Assembly: GCA_964618105.1 (NCBI GenBank)
Contig: CAZUAJ010000022.1
Location: 1 to 14,194 of the forward strand
Direction of reading: 5' to 3'
Length of the DNA stretch: 14,194 bases
Source: CAG-273 sp964618105
GTDB lineage: Bacteria > Bacillota > Clostridia > TANB77 > CAG-508
Shown here: positions 13,477-14,194 of the stretch, one piece after another
Layout: every line of letters begins with the position of its first letter
Numbering within the stretch: the stretch's first letter is position 1
Notes under the pieces: model-generated
Database searches by the model: none
Seen by the model: only the letters and a program-made list of their open reading frames with translations
Told to the model about the DNA's origin: nothing
Translations under genes and position numbers: made by a program

Positions 13477-13498
13477 AAATTATTTTTTTAATTTTATA

Positions 13499-14194
13499 TT
13501 AAACATCTAAATTTTTAACAAATTTAGCATTTTCTACAATAAAGTTTCTTCTAGGTTCAATTTCATCACCCATTAATAGTGTAAATATAGCATCAGCTTT
13601 TATTGCATCTTCCATAGTTACTTTAATTAAAATACGGTGTTCTGGATCCATGGTTGTTTCCCATAATTGTTCTGGATTCATTTCTCCTAAACCTTTATAT
13701 CTTTGAATTCCAACTTGATCTCTAGCTATTCCTTTTTCAGCTAAATCTTTAAATGCTTTTGCTAAATCATCATCTGTATAGCAATAAATATCTTGCATTC
13801 CTTTTTTAGATAATTTATATAGAGGTGGTTGTGCTAAATACACATTTCCATTTTCAATAAGTGGCCTCATATATCTAAAAAAGAATGTTAATAATAATGT
13901 TCTAATATGTGCACCGTCAACGTCAGCATCAGCCATTATAATTACTTTTCCATAACGAATTTTTGAAATATCAAAATCTTTACCAATTCCTGCTCCAACT
14001 GCTAAAATTACTGGTTGAAGTTTGTCATTATTATATATTTTATCTGCTCTTGATTTTTCTACATTAAGCATTTTTCCCCAAAGTGGTAAAATTGCTTGGA
14101 ATTTTCTATCTCTGCCTTGTTTTGCACTACCACCAGCTGAATCTCCTTCGACAATGTAGACTTCACATTCTTCTGGATTTTTGCTACTACAATC
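13499..14194 (-). CDS. gyrB: DNA gyrase subunit B, C-terminal third (5' part outside window)
   Basis: 231 residues are visible; the frame runs open to the window edge, beyond the internal ATG at 14071. It holds the TOPRIM catalytic region: EGDSAGGSAKQGRD with the catalytic Glu, PLWGKMLNVEK, and MADADVDGAHIRTLLL with the metal-binding DxDxD. The GyrB tail domain follows (IQRYKGLGEMNPEQLWETTM, RRNFIVENAKFVKNLDV). GyrB supplies the ATPase and the metal site for gyrase, and its partner gyrA is on the same strand but separated by the virB4 operon, about 4.7 kb. The ATPase and transducer domains (roughly 400 residues) are not in the window. The Trp in PLWGK, where E. coli has Lys, is usual in many Clostridia. 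Confidence 0.97.
   Translation of the reverse strand, partial: DCSSKNPEECEVYIVEGDSAGGSAKQGRDRKFQAILPLWGKMLNVEKSRADKIYNNDKLQPVILAVGAGIGKDFDISKIRYGKVIIMADADVDGAHIRTLLLTFFFRYMRPLIENGNVYLAQPPLYKLSKKGMQDIYCYTDDDLAKAFKDLAEKGIARDQVGIQRYKGLGEMNPEQLWETTMDPEHRILIKVTMEDAIKADAIFTLLMGDEIEPRRNFIVENAKFVKNLDV

Larger units (their letters stand above)
12784..13498. other. Non-coding region between gyrB and the VirB4 operon
   Basis: About 700 bases with no convincing gene on either strand. From left to right it holds the leader and promoter of the virB4 operon and the 12967-12981 palindrome. Next are a perfect 13-bp palindrome TTAGTTGAACTAA (13039-13051), GGTTAAT twice (13031 and 13063), TCAAAATTCGA twice (12969 and 13082) and TCGAGCAA twice (13089 and 13329). 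It ends with a possible structured RNA (13199-13368) and the gyrB-end inverted repeat. The part from 13020 to 13440 is visibly richer in G and C than the coding region to its left. No cluster of DnaA boxes is seen. Confidence 0.6.

Noticed and set aside
12784..13498. Chromosomal origin of replication near gyrB
   Set aside because: No cluster of TTATNCACA-type DnaA boxes and no dnaA or dnaN in the window; AT richness alone is not evidence here.
1..14194. CRISPR array, insertion sequence or prophage
   Set aside because: No regularly spaced repeats, transposase, integrase or phage structural genes were found on either strand.

Overview
The window looks like chromosomal DNA of an uncultured, very AT-rich low-GC Gram-positive bacterium, most likely a Clostridia lineage. 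The grounds are Clostridia-style GyrA and GyrB, a DnaD plus DnaC/DnaI-type primosome pair, a DUF1858 redox-disulfide protein, strong AAGGAGG ribosome binding sites and TTGACA/TATAAT promoters. The standard code fits: TGG is used for Trp and TGA as a stop. Base composition is uneven. gyrA, gyrB, the tRNAs and the DUF1858 gene have ordinary low GC, while the secretion-type genes between them are extremely AT-rich.

Layout: (1) 1-528, minus strand: the truncated tRNA-Glu, tRNA-Lys and a DUF1858 gene. (2) 655-4223, plus strand: a run starting from a promoter divergent to DUF1858, with a small membrane protein, a VirD4/TraG-type coupling ATPase, a VirB2-like pilin, a VirB6/TrbL-like channel protein and a PrgI/VirB3-like protein. 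(3) 4263-6242, plus strand: dnaD and dnaC-like helicase-loading genes with their own promoter inside the end of the PrgI-like gene. (4) 6301-8757, minus strand: gyrA, convergent with dnaC across a two-way terminator. (5) 8846-12783, minus strand: a VirB4/TraC N-domain-like protein, full VirB4 ATPase, a degenerate ParA/MinD-like protein and a conserved-looking protein of unknown function, behind a promoter near 12950. (6) 12784-13498: non-coding, with palindromes, short repeats and one possible structured RNA. (7) 13499-14194, minus strand: the 3' third of gyrB.

Taken together, the secretion-type genes supply the parts of a type IV secretion machine (coupling ATPase, energising ATPase, inner-membrane channel, VirB3-like partner, pilin). 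No relaxase, integrase, att site or transposase is visible. The parts lie in two separate transcription units around replication genes, which suggests a resident chromosomal apparatus rather than a freshly inserted conjugative element; this is inference from one window.

The most unusual feature is translation initiation. At least three and probably four of the secretion-type genes have no usable ATG, GTG or TTG at their true 5' end. Instead, a Shine-Dalgarno sequence precedes an in-frame ATT or ATA, so ORF calling that requires ATG/GTG/TTG truncates virD4, virB4 and the TraC-like gene and misses the small first gene.
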